This document shows, piece by piece, positions 49,010 through 57,654 of a stretch of 64,000 nucleotides of DNA (the first letter of the stretch is position 1; every line of letters begins with the position of its first letter). The stretch comes from Thermobaculum terrenum ATCC BAA-798 (lineage in GTDB: Bacteria > Chloroflexota > Chloroflexia > Thermobaculales > Thermobaculaceae). The translations under genes were made by a program, and so were the position numbers. The DNA lies in assembly GCF_000025005.1 (NCBI RefSeq), contig NC_013525.1, forward strand, positions 1,142,501 to 1,206,500. Direction: 5' to 3'. The notes under the pieces were generated by a model. It worked only from the letters and a program-made list of their open reading frames with translations. It had not been told where the DNA came from and ran no database searches.

Positions 49010-49981
49010 CTACCATATGCCAGACCCTGTGTACTTCTTGGATAGCCAGTTAGTACCAAATATGAGTATGAATCCCACGACTCCCTTGAATAATCCCACA
49101 GCAGCAGCTACTGAATACTGGAACCCAACAATACCTTGTCTATAAACCCAAGTGTCGATGATATCTCCTACTGAATAGACGGATGGGCTATAGAAAATGA
49201 ATATCTGCTCAAAACCTGCATTCAGCAGGTTGCCAATATTCAGCAGGGCAACAAGCACTACAACGGGCATAATTCCTGGTATCGTCACGTACCAGATCCT
49301 TTGAAGTCTGCTAGCTCCATCGACGGCTGCGGCTTCATACAGATGAGGAGATATACCTGTAAGTGCCGCTAGGAATATGATGGCTCCCCAGCCTATATCT
49401 TTCCATATATCAGAGGCTACTATGACCGTTCTAAACCACTGAGGGCTAGCTATAAAATCAACGGGGTTCATTCCCAATGCTACTAGAGCTTTGTTCACCA
49501 GTCCTCCAGATGGGGAAAGCACAGCTTGCGCTATGCCGTAAACAACAACCCAGGAAAGAAAGTGCGGCAAATAAGTTACGGTTTGTATTGTCCTCTTGAA
49601 CCAAGTTATTCTTGCTTCGTTTAATAGCAGAGCCATGATTATGGCCGCTGGTAATCCAAATACCAGCTTATATATGCTTATCAAGATAGTATTAGTGAGG
49701 ATATTGAAGAAGTAAGTGCTCTCGAAGATAGTTTTGAAGTGCTTGTACCAGGGGTTTGCCCAGGGACTCCCCAATATGCCTTCTTGTATGTGATAGTCTT
49801 TGAACGCAATGATTGCTCCGTACATAGGCCCATACCGAAAGATTAGAAAGTAAAGAATTCCCGGTAGGACCATGATATAGAGCATATAATTTTTTCTAAG
49901 CTCAGTAGTGAGAGCTTTTAAGCTGGCTCTGACCGCACCGCGCAGTATAGGTTTGGTTTGAGTTTGAACTTTTGCCTGCAT
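49010..49981 (-). CDS. ABC transporter permease (LplB type)
   Basis: This 323-residue permease is the first gene of the Lpl-type importer operon. The EAA loop is EAAAVDGASRLQRIWYVTIP. The sequence matches LplB/YteP-like subunits that take up unsaturated rhamnogalacturonan fragments in Bacillus. AGGAGAAG precedes the ATG. A 16-base palindrome lies 28-43 bases upstream, a likely GntR/FCD operator overlapping the -10 region. No ATPase is encoded in the operon. Confidence 0.93.
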   Translation of the reverse strand: MQAKVQTQTKPILRGAVRASLKALTTELRKNYMLYIMVLPGILYFLIFRYGPMYGAIIAFKDYHIQEGILGSPWANPWYKHFKTIFESTYFFNILTNTILISIYKLVFGLPAAIIMALLLNEARITWFKRTIQTVTYLPHFLSWVVVYGIAQAVLSPSGGLVNKALVALGMNPVDFIASPQWFRTVIVASDIWKDIGWGAIIFLAALTGISPHLYEAAAVDGASRLQRIWYVTIPGIMPVVVLVALLNIGNLLNAGFEQIFIFYSPSVYSVGDIIDTWVYRQGIVGFQYSVAAAVGLFKGVVGFILIFGTNWLSKKYTGSGIW

Positions 49982-50008
49982 TGCTTCTCCTGCACCTAGG
50001 AATCAGCA

Positions 50009-50024
50009 ATATTATATATAATAT
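50009..50024. promoter_or_regulatory. Predicted GntR/FCD operator in the Lpl importer promoter
   Basis: ATATTATATATAATAT is a perfect 16-base palindrome. Its first 14 bases are identical to the site at 50841-50854. It contains a minus-strand TATAAT, so a bound protein would cover the -10 box of the importer operon. Confidence 0.55.
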
Positions 50025-50107
50025 AGCTAAGATGTCAACTAGTTAGAGGACTAAAATTTAGTCGATTTCTCTATATCTATTTGGAGAAGCAGTGCAGTTA
50101 GTTAGGT

Positions 50108-50806
50108 TTACCCCTCCTTCTTGCCTATGAGCTGCATGTAGGCTTCCAGGGCTTGCTGGTTGTGAATTTTAGCTATGTTTTCTATTTGATCATAGTCTTT
50201 AGACTTCATAGCCTCAAGAAGCTGGTGATGTTCCTGTTGCGACTGCCCCATTCGATGGTACATCGTACCTTGGAAGAAGAAACATCTTATTCTGTCCCAT
50301 CTATCTAACATCCTTATAGTCATCTCTTGCAATGTCGGCATATCGGTGATTTTTACTATTGCAGTATGGAACTCTTTGTTGAGGGCCGACCATTCATCCT
50401 CTGCCTGCCTAGCTACTGCATGATCCATTTTCGATACTATGGCCTCAAGCTCTGCTATATCTTCTGGTTGCATTCTCTGCGCAGCAACTCTAGCAGCAAC
50501 AGTCTCCAGTCCTTCCAAGATAGTGAAGGTCTCTCGCACTGAGTCTGGAGTTATTGGAGTTACGACCGACCCGGAATGTGCTACATTGTGCACTAGCCCT
50601 TCAGATTGCAACATGTGTAGAGCTTCCCTGACAGGTATGGGGCTGACACCAAGCTCTCGTGCTATATCTTCTATAATCAGCCTTTGCCCTGGTCTGAGCT
50701 TACAATGCATTATGGCTTCTCGTAGGGTTGAGTAAACGTATGCTTGTTTTGTCTGTGGTTTACCCACTGGCGTAAAAGTGCTCATGTTCCCTCTCGTACT
50801 CATCAT
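50108..50806 (-). CDS. GntR-family regulator with FCD ligand domain
   Basis: This 232-residue regulator has an N-terminal winged helix (about 15-80, with IIEDIARELGVSPIPVREALHMLQSEGLV) and an all-helical FCD domain (about 85-225), which binds acidic or sugar-acid ligands through a metal in many homologs. Start could be ATG 50806, 50803 or 50785; AGGA sits near the first and GAGGG near the third. It is divergent from a sugar-catabolic operon, and a palindromic operator candidate shared with the Lpl importer lies between. Confidence 0.92.
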   Translation of the reverse strand: MMSTRGNMSTFTPVGKPQTKQAYVYSTLREAIMHCKLRPGQRLIIEDIARELGVSPIPVREALHMLQSEGLVHNVAHSGSVVTPITPDSVRETFTILEGLETVAARVAAQRMQPEDIAELEAIVSKMDHAVARQAEDEWSALNKEFHTAIVKITDMPTLQEMTIRMLDRWDRIRCFFFQGTMYHRMGQSQQEHHQLLEAMKSKDYDQIENIAKIHNQQALEAYMQLIGKKEG

Positions 50807-50840
50807 CTTATTCCTAACATTTTTCTAACACAACTTGTGT

Positions 50841-50854
50841 ATATTATATATAAT
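50841..50854. promoter_or_regulatory. Predicted GntR/FCD operator between gntR and the oxidoreductase operon
   Basis: ATATTATATATAAT, with the inner 12 bases a perfect palindrome, contains a TATAAT box on both strands (50849-50854 plus; 50848-50843 minus). It would let one dimer control the regulator and the catabolic operon together. Confidence 0.55.
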
Positions 50855-50906
50855 GTGACTATACTTACTCAGTATAGCCTAATATTACACTTCCCATGGA
50901 GGCAAA

Positions 50907-52064
50907 GTGTCAGAACATATTATAGGCATAATCCTAAATGGTGTAACTGGCCGTATGGGTGCAAGGCAGCACCTGGAACGTTCAATTGTAGCCATTATGA
51001 AAGATGGCGGTATCTTGCTTCCCTCTGGTAACAGGATTGTTATTGACCCTTTGCTGGTTGGTCGTAATCCGAATAAGCTTCGACAGTTGGCAGAAACGTA
51101 TGGAATACCGAAATGGACTACCGACCTTGACTGCGCGCTGTCGGACCCTAATTACCAGATCTATTTTGACTCACAGACTACCGCGCTTAGAGTTCCAGCA
51201 CTGACTAAGGCTATAAACGCCGGAAAGCATGTGTATTGCGAGAAACCGGTAGCTTTAGATTTATCTTCGGCTTTGGAGTTAGCTAAGTTGGCACGGATCA
51301 GAGGGGTCAAGAACGGAGTTGTGCAGGACAAGTTGTTCCTGCCAGGTTTCAGAAAACTGCGAAGAGTTATCGACTCCGAGGAGCTGGGTAGACTTCTGGC
51401 CGTGCGAGCCGACTTTGGATACTGGGTTTTCGAAAGAGGGGATGAAGGAGGACTTCAGCGTCCTTCATGGAATTACAGGAGGGAGGACGGCGGCGGTATT
51501 ATCTTAGACATGTTCTGTCACTGGAGATACCTTCTGGATAATCTCTTTGGGAATGTTATCTCAGTATGCTGTATCGGAGCTATACATATCCCAGAGAGAT
51601 ACGACGAGTTCGACAGGAAGTATCAATGTACGGCTGAAGATGCTGCCTATGCACTCTTCCAGCTGGAGGGGAACGTGATAGCGCAGTTTAACTCTTCTTG
51701 GGCTACTAGGGTTCGCAGGGAAGATCTCTTCGTACTACAGGTGGATGGGACAGATGGCAGCGCTGTAGCTACGTTGCGAGACTGCTGGGTACAGCCGTCC
51801 TCTGCTACTCCTAGAGCAATATGGGATCCCGATTCTCCACATAGAGAAGATTACTTCTCAGGTTGGTTGCTACTTCCAGATAGGGCGAAACCCGACAATG
51901 CCTTTAGATTACAGTGGGAGATGTTTATTAAGCATGTAGTTGCTGATACTCCTTTCCCCTGGGATCTGTTGGAAGGTGCTAAGGGTGTACAGTTGGCAGA
52001 GCTCGCTATGCTTTCGTGGCGAGAACGCAGATGGATCGATGTGCCACCGCTTAACGAATTTTAG
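50907..52064 (+). CDS. Gfo/Idh/MocA-family sugar oxidoreductase
   Basis: This 385-residue NAD(P)-dependent dehydrogenase has a Rossmann domain whose glycine-rich loop is LNGVTGRMGARQ, unlike the usual GxGxxG. The catalytic EKP motif is in HVYCEKPVAL. The C-terminal beta-sheet domain is complete. Family members oxidise sugars or glycosides, often at C3. GTG start behind GGAGG. It is the first of three tightly spaced genes (14-base gap to the next). Confidence 0.9.
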   Translation: MSEHIIGIILNGVTGRMGARQHLERSIVAIMKDGGILLPSGNRIVIDPLLVGRNPNKLRQLAETYGIPKWTTDLDCALSDPNYQIYFDSQTTALRVPALTKAINAGKHVYCEKPVALDLSSALELAKLARIRGVKNGVVQDKLFLPGFRKLRRVIDSEELGRLLAVRADFGYWVFERGDEGGLQRPSWNYRREDGGGIILDMFCHWRYLLDNLFGNVISVCCIGAIHIPERYDEFDRKYQCTAEDAAYALFQLEGNVIAQFNSSWATRVRREDLFVLQVDGTDGSAVATLRDCWVQPSSATPRAIWDPDSPHREDYFSGWLLLPDRAKPDNAFRLQWEMFIKHVVADTPFPWDLLEGAKGVQLAELAMLSWRERRWIDVPPLNEF

Positions 52065-52078
52065 CCGGAGGGTTTAGA

Positions 52079-53242
52079 TTGCAGATTAAATTACCTAGTA
52101 AAGATCGTACAGTCTACATGTACACGCTTGAAGGCAGGGATCAGGTAAATACCTCACTTTCATCTAATGTCCCTTCCTCTCGAGTCGCATTTGCTGCAGT
52201 GCACGTAGTAGCTGATCCTCTAGCGGACATTGATCCTTCTTCGGGAGGAGCAATAGACTGGGATGCAACGCTAGCTTATAGACGGTATCTATGGTCTCTG
52301 GGAATGGGTGTGGCTGAGGCAATGGATACAGCTCAGAGGGGAATGGGACTTAGCTGGGAATCTGCCAGAGAACTAATCGTCAGGACTGGAGGTGAGGTTA
52401 GAGGACCCGAAGACAAGTTTGCATACGGTATCAGTACCGACCATCTAGATGATGAGCATCCTTACTCTCGCGAGGATATTCTAGATGCTTACCTTTACCA
52501 GTATGAATCTGTACAACCTGTGGTTGGTACACCTGTTGTAATGGCTAGTCGTGCTCTTGCTCGTACTGCTAAGTCATCAGATGATTATCTATGGGTTTAT
52601 AGTAGGTTGCTGGATCAGATTGATAAGCCTGTTATCCTGCATTGGCTTGGAGAACCATTTGATCCAGCCCTTAGATGTTATTGGGGCAGTTCGGATACTG
52701 TACGTGCAATGGAGTCCTGCCTGGCCCTTATAGAGAGCTATCAAGAGAAGATCGATGGCATAAAGTTATCTCTACTTGATAAAGACCTTGAAGTGGAGAT
52801 GAGGAGTAGGCTTCCGGAAGGGGTCAAACTCTATACCGGAGACGATTTCAACTATCCTGAGCTGATTCTGGGAGATGATAAAGGCTACAGCCACGCACTG
52901 CTAGGCATATTCGACCCTATTGCCCCAGTCGCGGTACGCGCACTCGCAGCCCTCGATGCTGGAAACAGGCAAGCTTTTCTTGACACTATATCCCCCACTC
53001 TCCCCTTGGCTAGGCATATCTTTCGTCCTCCTACTATGTACTATAAGACTGGTGTAGTCTTCTTAGCTTACCTGAATGGACACCAATCGCACTTTCGTAT
53101 GTTAGGTGGACAAGAGTCTATGCGCTCGGTCATCTACCTGGCTGACTTGTTCGTGCTGGCAGATAAGGCTGGGGTTCTGATAGATCCTGAATTGGCCGCA
53201 AGCAGGATGCAGCTCTTCTTACAGATTTGTGGGATAGGGTAA
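52079..53242 (+). CDS. DUF993 family protein, dihydrodipicolinate-synthase-like
   Basis: This 387-residue protein belongs to DUF993, a TIM-barrel family distantly similar to DapA-type aldolases. The N-terminal signature WDATLAYRRYLWSLG MGV with AEAMDTAQRGMGLSW is clear. The active-site lysine candidate cannot be fixed by eye; GIKLSLLDK in the middle is where DapA-like enzymes carry theirs. The start is TTG behind GGAGGG. The conserved placement between a Gfo/Idh/MocA oxidoreductase and a TIM-barrel isomerase suggests it cleaves an oxidised sugar intermediate, which is inference. Confidence 0.85.
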   Translation: MQIKLPSKDRTVYMYTLEGRDQVNTSLSSNVPSSRVAFAAVHVVADPLADIDPSSGGAIDWDATLAYRRYLWSLGMGVAEAMDTAQRGMGLSWESARELIVRTGGEVRGPEDKFAYGISTDHLDDEHPYSREDILDAYLYQYESVQPVVGTPVVMASRALARTAKSSDDYLWVYSRLLDQIDKPVILHWLGEPFDPALRCYWGSSDTVRAMESCLALIESYQEKIDGIKLSLLDKDLEVEMRSRLPEGVKLYTGDDFNYPELILGDDKGYSHALLGIFDPIAPVAVRALAALDAGNRQAFLDTISPTLPLARHIFRPPTMYYKTGVVFLAYLNGHQSHFRMLGGQESMRSVIYLADLFVLADKAGVLIDPELAASRMQLFLQICGIG

Positions 53243-53247
53243 TACAG

Positions 53248-54069
53248 ATGTGCAAGATAGACATATCCAGGCTAAGCTTCAATCATATGACTGCTAAGAA
53301 ATATGATTTGTATTCGTTGGTAGATACATGTAGTCATTTAGGTATCAGGTACGTGGGTATGTGGCGCCATAAGATTGCGGAGGTAGGGCTCGAGCAGGCT
53401 GCTAACCTACTTCAGGCTTATGGTATAAGGGCCTCAAGCCTGTGTAGAGGAGGTATGTTTCCAGCTAGTAACGAAGAAGAGTTCGCGGACCATATAGATG
53501 ACAACAAAAGGGCTATAGAAGAAGCTGCTTATATCGATGCTGAAGTGCTGGTGCTGGTATGTGGTCCTGCTGCGGATAAAGACTTGAGTAAAGCTAGATA
53601 CATGGTTGAGAAGGGAATAGATGCTCTGCTACCTTATGCCAGATCTTGTGGCATAAGGCTAGGTATAGAACCTATGCATCCTGTTTTTGCTTCAGATAGG
53701 TCCGTGATTGTGACTATGGAACAGGCCAATGACCTGATTGATAAGTTTAACGATGAGTATCTTGGCTTAGTGCTGGATACTTTCCATATATGGTGGGATC
53801 CGAAGATTGATGAGCAAATAAGACGAGCTGCTGGGAGGATATTAGGGTTTCATGTTAATGACTACCCCCGGGTGGTTGACCGCTCACCTCTGGTGGCTCG
53901 CGAGATGATGGGGAAAGGGGTCATAGACATACGGCGTATACGTATTGCCGTAGAGTCCGCTGGATACATGGGCCCTATAGAGGTAGAAATTTTCAATGAC
54001 CAGCTTTGGAACATGCCTCTTTCAGAGCTCTTGTCCTATACTAAGGAGTCTTTCCTGCAGCACGTCTGA
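53248..54069 (+). CDS. Xylose-isomerase-like TIM barrel (sugar isomerase/epimerase family)
   Basis: This 273-residue protein has the AP-endonuclease-2/xylose isomerase fold. Metal ligands are suggested by LGIEPMHP, LVLDTFHIWWDP, GFHVNDY and GPIEVEIFND. It follows DUF993 by 5 bases. An in-frame TTG at 53227 inside the upstream gene would add 7 residues; ATG 53248 is preferred. Members act as isomerases, epimerases or 3-keto-glycoside lyases; which applies here is unknown. Confidence 0.88.
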   Translation: MCKIDISRLSFNHMTAKKYDLYSLVDTCSHLGIRYVGMWRHKIAEVGLEQAANLLQAYGIRASSLCRGGMFPASNEEEFADHIDDNKRAIEEAAYIDAEVLVLVCGPAADKDLSKARYMVEKGIDALLPYARSCGIRLGIEPMHPVFASDRSVIVTMEQANDLIDKFNDEYLGLVLDTFHIWWDPKIDEQIRRAAGRILGFHVNDYPRVVDRSPLVAREMMGKGVIDIRRIRIAVESAGYMGPIEVEIFNDQLWNMPLSELLSYTKESFLQHV

Positions 54070-54087
54070 TGTCCCCTAGTTAGTAGA

Positions 54088-54115
54088 TGTCTATTGTCTA
54101 AGTGTCTGTTTGTCT
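54088..54115 (+). repeat. Four short direct repeats upstream of the GAF kinase gene
   Basis: TGTCT occurs four times at 54088, 54095, 54103 and 54111, spacing 7-8 bases. A candidate promoter follows: TTGTAA at 54119-54124, 16 bases, TAATAT at 54141-54146. Confidence 0.5.
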
Positions 54116-54179
54116 GTTTTGTAATACAATTTACTTGAAATAATATTTTACAGACTTATGCTTTATCGAGATAAGCGTT

Positions 54180-55574
54180 ATGGGAATATTGCGTATCATA
54201 ACCCTGGAGAGGCTCAAGCTTATTACTGTTGCTGCTCCAACTGTGTTCGTGGTAGTGGTCCTTGCGCTCTACGAATTTTTGTCCCTCTCAAACTACGCTG
54301 TTTGGGCTGTAGATGTTGGAGTGGTTATTCTTACTTTTATCGCCGCGCTTATATTCTCTGAAGTAGTATTTGGCATTGTGTCACGATTGCAAGCTGGCTT
54401 GGCCCAGCAGAATAAGGAGCTGTTGGCACTTCATCAAGCTGGGCTTGATATCGCGGGAGAGCTTAATCTTGAGTCCGTGCTTCAGAAGATAGTCGATCAG
54501 GCTAGAGAGCTGGTAGGTGCAAGGTATGGTGCTTTGCTTACCATAAATGAGTCTGGGCTAGTTGATACCTACATAACCTCTGGTTTTAGTCCTGGTGGTG
54601 TAAAGGCTTCTGAACTAGGTGCTTTTACCTCGTATACCTCTGACCATAAACCGATCAGGATATCAGGTAAAGAGGTTGTAGCCCATATACTCAGCTTGCC
54701 TTCCGATCAGGCAGCTCATTCTCTGCTTACCGTTCCCATATTGTCCGGAGATAAAGTGCTTGGCAATTTATTTGTTGCTGGGAAAGAGAGTGCTCGAGAG
54801 TTTACCGAGGAGGACGAGGAAACGCTCGCACGGTTTGCCACTCAAGCAGCTTTAGCTATTGAGAATGCTCGTCTGCATGAACAAGTAAAGGCCCTGGCTA
54901 TTGCTGAAGAAAGGGAGCGTATAGCCAGAGAGATGCACGATAGCCTTGCTCAAGTACTTACATACGTCACCACTAAGGGGCATGCTACCCAAATGTTATT
55001 GGAACGAGGGGAGTTAGACAAAGCCTCGAAGAATTTATCTCAGCTGGTTGATGCTGCCCGCTCAGCATATTCCGATGTGCGTGAGCAAATCCTTGCTCTA
55101 AGAACCTCACAGGAGAGAAATCGTGGTTTCATTGATGTAATAAGAGAATACGCACAGAAGTGGCAGGATCAAAGTGGAATCCCGGTCGAGTTGGACATAC
55201 AGCAAGGACTGAATATTAGGCTCACACCTACTACGGATCTACAGGTAATACGTATCGTTCAAGAGGCTCTGTCCAATATCAGGAAACATTCAGGGGCTAC
55301 TCAGGCCTGGATTACTATTTATAAACGAGATGATAGGTTAGTGGTCACGATAAAAGATAATGGAGCAGGATTTGATCCTTCATCCCTTACTAGAAGTGAT
55401 TTCCCAAGGTTTGGGCTAGCCATGATGCGGGAGAGAGCTGAGTCTGTTGGTGCAGAGCTCAATATAGATACTGGTCCACGACAAGGTACTGAGATAAGAT
55501 TGAGAATACCCCTTTCTAAGAGCGAGTTACAGGCTGGGAGTTCAAAAGCATATGAAAGTATTGATAGTAGATGA
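54180..55574 (+). CDS. GAF-domain sensor histidine kinase (NarX/DevS type)
   Basis: This 464-residue kinase has two N-terminal membrane helices (about 14-35 and 43-66), a coiled linker, a GAF domain (about 90-230), HisKA_3 dimerisation helix with H253 in [13 protein letters not shown], and a HATPase domain with [11 protein letters not shown] domains in this group often bind haem, Fe-S or redox signals. It overlaps the response regulator gene by 23 bases and lies just upstream of cydAB, so redox or oxygen sensing is a reasonable inference. The ribosome binding site is weak (GAGATAAG). Confidence 0.9.
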   Translation: MGILRIITLERLKLITVAAPTVFVVVVLALYEFLSLSNYAVWAVDVGVVILTFIAALIFSEVVFGIVSRLQAGLAQQNKELLALHQAGLDIAGELNLESVLQKIVDQARELVGARYGALLTINESGLVDTYITSGFSPGGVKASELGAFTSYTSDHKPIRISGKEVVAHILSLPSDQAAHSLLTVPILSGDKVLGNLFVAGKESAREFTEEDEETLARFATQAALAIENARLHEQVKALAIAEERERIAREMHDSLAQVLTYVTTKGHATQMLLERGELDKASKNLSQLVDAARSAYSDVREQILALRTSQERNRGFIDVIREYAQKWQDQSGIPVELDIQQGLNIRLTPTTDLQVIRIVQEALSNIRKHSGATQAWITIYKRDDRLVVTIKDNGAGFDPSSLTRSDFPRFGLAMMRERAESVGAELNIDTGPRQGTEIRLRIPLSKSELQAGSSKAYESIDSR

Positions 55575-56208
55575 CCATATTCTGGTGCGTGACGGCCTTA
55601 GGAGCCTGCTCGAGGCTCGTGGCATAGAGGTTGTAGGTGAGGCTACTAACGGCGAGGAGGCGGTGGAGCTTGCCCGTGAGCTCAAGCCAGACATTGTTCT
55701 AATGGACCTAATGATGCCCAAGATGGATGGCATCGAGGCTACTAAGCTCATCAGTGCCGAACTTCCGGAGATTAAGGTGGTAGTACTGACGGCTTCTGAA
55801 GAAGAAGAGGACTTGTTCGAAGCCATTAGGTCTGGTGCAAGTGGATACATAATTAAGAACATAGATCCCGATAGATTTTTTGAGCTGCTTGAGGCAGCAT
55901 ATCAGGGAGAGCCCGCCCTCCCCCCTAATCTTGCGCGCAAGGTTCTTCAGGAATTCGCTCAGCCGAAGATTGAGCGTAAGAAACGCCCGGATGCTGAGTT
56001 AACCGATAGAGAAAGGGAGATACTGGAACTTTTAGTACAAGGAATAACTTCTAATAAAGAGATTGCTGAAAGGCTTTTCTTATCTGAGAGTACAGTCAAA
56101 TATCACCTTCATAATATCTTGAATAAGTTACACCTTCAGAACCGAGCGCAAGTAGTAGCCTATGCTCTCCAGCACGGCTTGATCCCTAAGGATAAGAGAC
56201 AAGACTAG
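55552..56208 (+). CDS. NarL/FixJ-family response regulator
   Basis: This 218-residue regulator pairs with the overlapping kinase. The receiver has DD at 7-8, D52 in [13 protein letters not shown] and a conserved KNIDPD lysine region. The LuxR-type helix-turn-helix is [30 protein letters not shown] precedes the ATG. The cydAB genes follow 120 bases downstream, and a NarL-like heptamer ATGGGTA (56282-56288) is in the gap. Confidence 0.94.
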   Translation: MKVLIVDDHILVRDGLRSLLEARGIEVVGEATNGEEAVELARELKPDIVLMDLMMPKMDGIEATKLISAELPEIKVVVLTASEEEEDLFEAIRSGASGYIIKNIDPDRFFELLEAAYQGEPALPPNLARKVLQEFAQPKIERKKRPDAELTDREREILELLVQGITSNKEIAERLFLSESTVKYHLHNILNKLHLQNRAQVVAYALQHGLIPKDKRQD

Positions 56209-56223
56209 GTTTTGACCCCATTT

Positions 56224-56332
56224 ACTGATCTTTTGGTCAGTCCATAACTGACCTTCCAGGCGATCTCATACCAACACCTGTATGGGTAGAATCTATCGAA
56301 GGCATGCATACAACTTCGGAGGTCAGTTATGG
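56224..56332 (+). promoter_or_regulatory. cydA leader with four mutually complementary arms
   Basis: ACTGATC (56224-56230), GGTCAGT (56235-56241), ACTGACC (56247-56253) and GGTCAGT (56321-56327) can pair as 1:2, 2:3 or 3:4, each excluding its neighbours. The 3:4 pairing extends to 13 perfect bases (56242-56254 with 56320-56332) and buries the GGAGGT ribosome binding site (56318-56323) and ATG. The layout fits an RNA switch. Confidence 0.5.
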
Positions 56333-57654
56333 ACGAGCTCCTTGCTGCAAGATTTCAAATGGCCTTCTCACTAGCCTTTCATATGATATTTGCTGCTATG
56401 GGCATAGGGATGCCTGTACTTATGCTTATAGCTGAAGGATTGTGGCTACGCACTCGAGAGAAGGACTATCTCCATCTTGCACGTAAGTGGGCTAAGGCAA
56501 CAGCTGTGCTCTTTGCTATAGGAGCCGTAAGTGGTACTGTGCTGTCTTTTGAGCTCGGGTTGTTGTGGCCCAAGTTCATGGAATTTGCAGGAGGCATAAT
56601 TGGTGTAGCTTTCGCTCTGGAAGGTTATGCGTTCTTTATAGAAGCCATATTCCTAGGGTTATATCTATACGGATGGGATAAACTACCCCCAAAGATACAT
56701 TGGTTATGCGGGTTTCCAGTAGCACTGTCTGGCTTGGCCTCCGGGGTTCTTGTACTATCTGCGAATGCTTGGATGCAGAGCCCGACTGGATTTGAATTAG
56801 TGGGCGGGCAGCCCACCAATATTGATCCTGTTAAGGCATTGTTTAATCCGGCTTGGGGAGTCATGGCTCTACATTCGACACTATCTACTTATATAGCTTC
56901 TGCCTTCGCGGTATCAGCAGTTTATGCATTTGCTATATTGAGAGGTAAATCTGAAAAGTACCATCAAAGAGCCCTGAACATAGCCATGGCCGTTGCTGCT
57001 ATATCGGCTTTGCTGATGCCCCTCAGCGGGGATGCTAGCGCTAGATCGGTTGCTATTAGACAACCTGCTAAGTTAGCTGCCATGGAAGGGCTGTTCCATT
57101 CGGAGAGGGGTGCTGGCCTAAGTATAGGGGGATGGCCCGATCTGGAGCGTGAGCAGTTACGCTACGCTGTTGAGATTCCAAAGCTTCTTAGCTTCCTGGC
57201 TTTTCACGACCCTAATGCATTGGTAAGGGGACTAGACTCTGTTCCTCGAGATCAATGGCCTAACGTAGTGGTAGTTCGTGCGGCCTTTCAGGTAATGGTT
57301 GGGTTAGGTATCTTCCTGGTAGTGGTATCTGTCTGGTACTGGGCTTCTAGGTTCTGGAGACGTTTGCACACTAAGTGGTTATACATCGCATTGGTGTTAT
57401 CCGGAATTGCTGGCTACACTGCCTTAGAGGCAGGCTGGATAGTCACTGAGGTGGGAAGACAACCTTGGATAATCTACGGGATTATGAGGACATCAGAAGC
57501 GGTTACTCCCACGGAAGGTGTTTTTGAAACACTTATTGCTGTAGTTGCTATCTATGCACTGCTTTCTCTAGCTCTGGTTTGGCTACTATTGAAGCTTCGC
57601 GACAGTAACCGTAACTTGCCTGCTCTGGAGGTGATCGATAATGCTCCAGCTTAA
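56329..57654 (+). CDS. cydA: Cytochrome bd-type quinol oxidase subunit I
   Basis: CydA binds the haems and oxidises quinol in a high-affinity oxygen reductase. The 441 residues have about nine helices. H18 in FSLAFHMIF is the axial haem ligand position, and GRQPWIIYG near residue 385 is conserved. The Q-loop is short, so this is the CIO-like/short-loop class. GGAGGT precedes the ATG at 5 bases. It overlaps cydB by 14 bases. Confidence 0.95.
   Translation: MDELLAARFQMAFSLAFHMIFAAMGIGMPVLMLIAEGLWLRTREKDYLHLARKWAKATAVLFAIGAVSGTVLSFELGLLWPKFMEFAGGIIGVAFALEGYAFFIEAIFLGLYLYGWDKLPPKIHWLCGFPVALSGLASGVLVLSANAWMQSPTGFELVGGQPTNIDPVKALFNPAWGVMALHSTLSTYIASAFAVSAVYAFAILRGKSEKYHQRALNIAMAVAAISALLMPLSGDASARSVAIRQPAKLAAMEGLFHSERGAGLSIGGWPDLEREQLRYAVEIPKLLSFLAFHDPNALVRGLDSVPRDQWPNVVVVRAAFQVMVGLGIFLVVVSVWYWASRFWRRLHTKWLYIALVLSGIAGYTALEAGWIVTEVGRQPWIIYGIMRTSEAVTPTEGVFETLIAVVAIYALLSLALVWLLLKLRDSNRNLPALEVIDNAPA

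Noticed and set aside
49010-49059. Apparent 50-base overlap of the two Lpl permease genes
   Set aside because: The downstream permease has a strong ribosome binding site for ATG 48993, so there is no real overlap.
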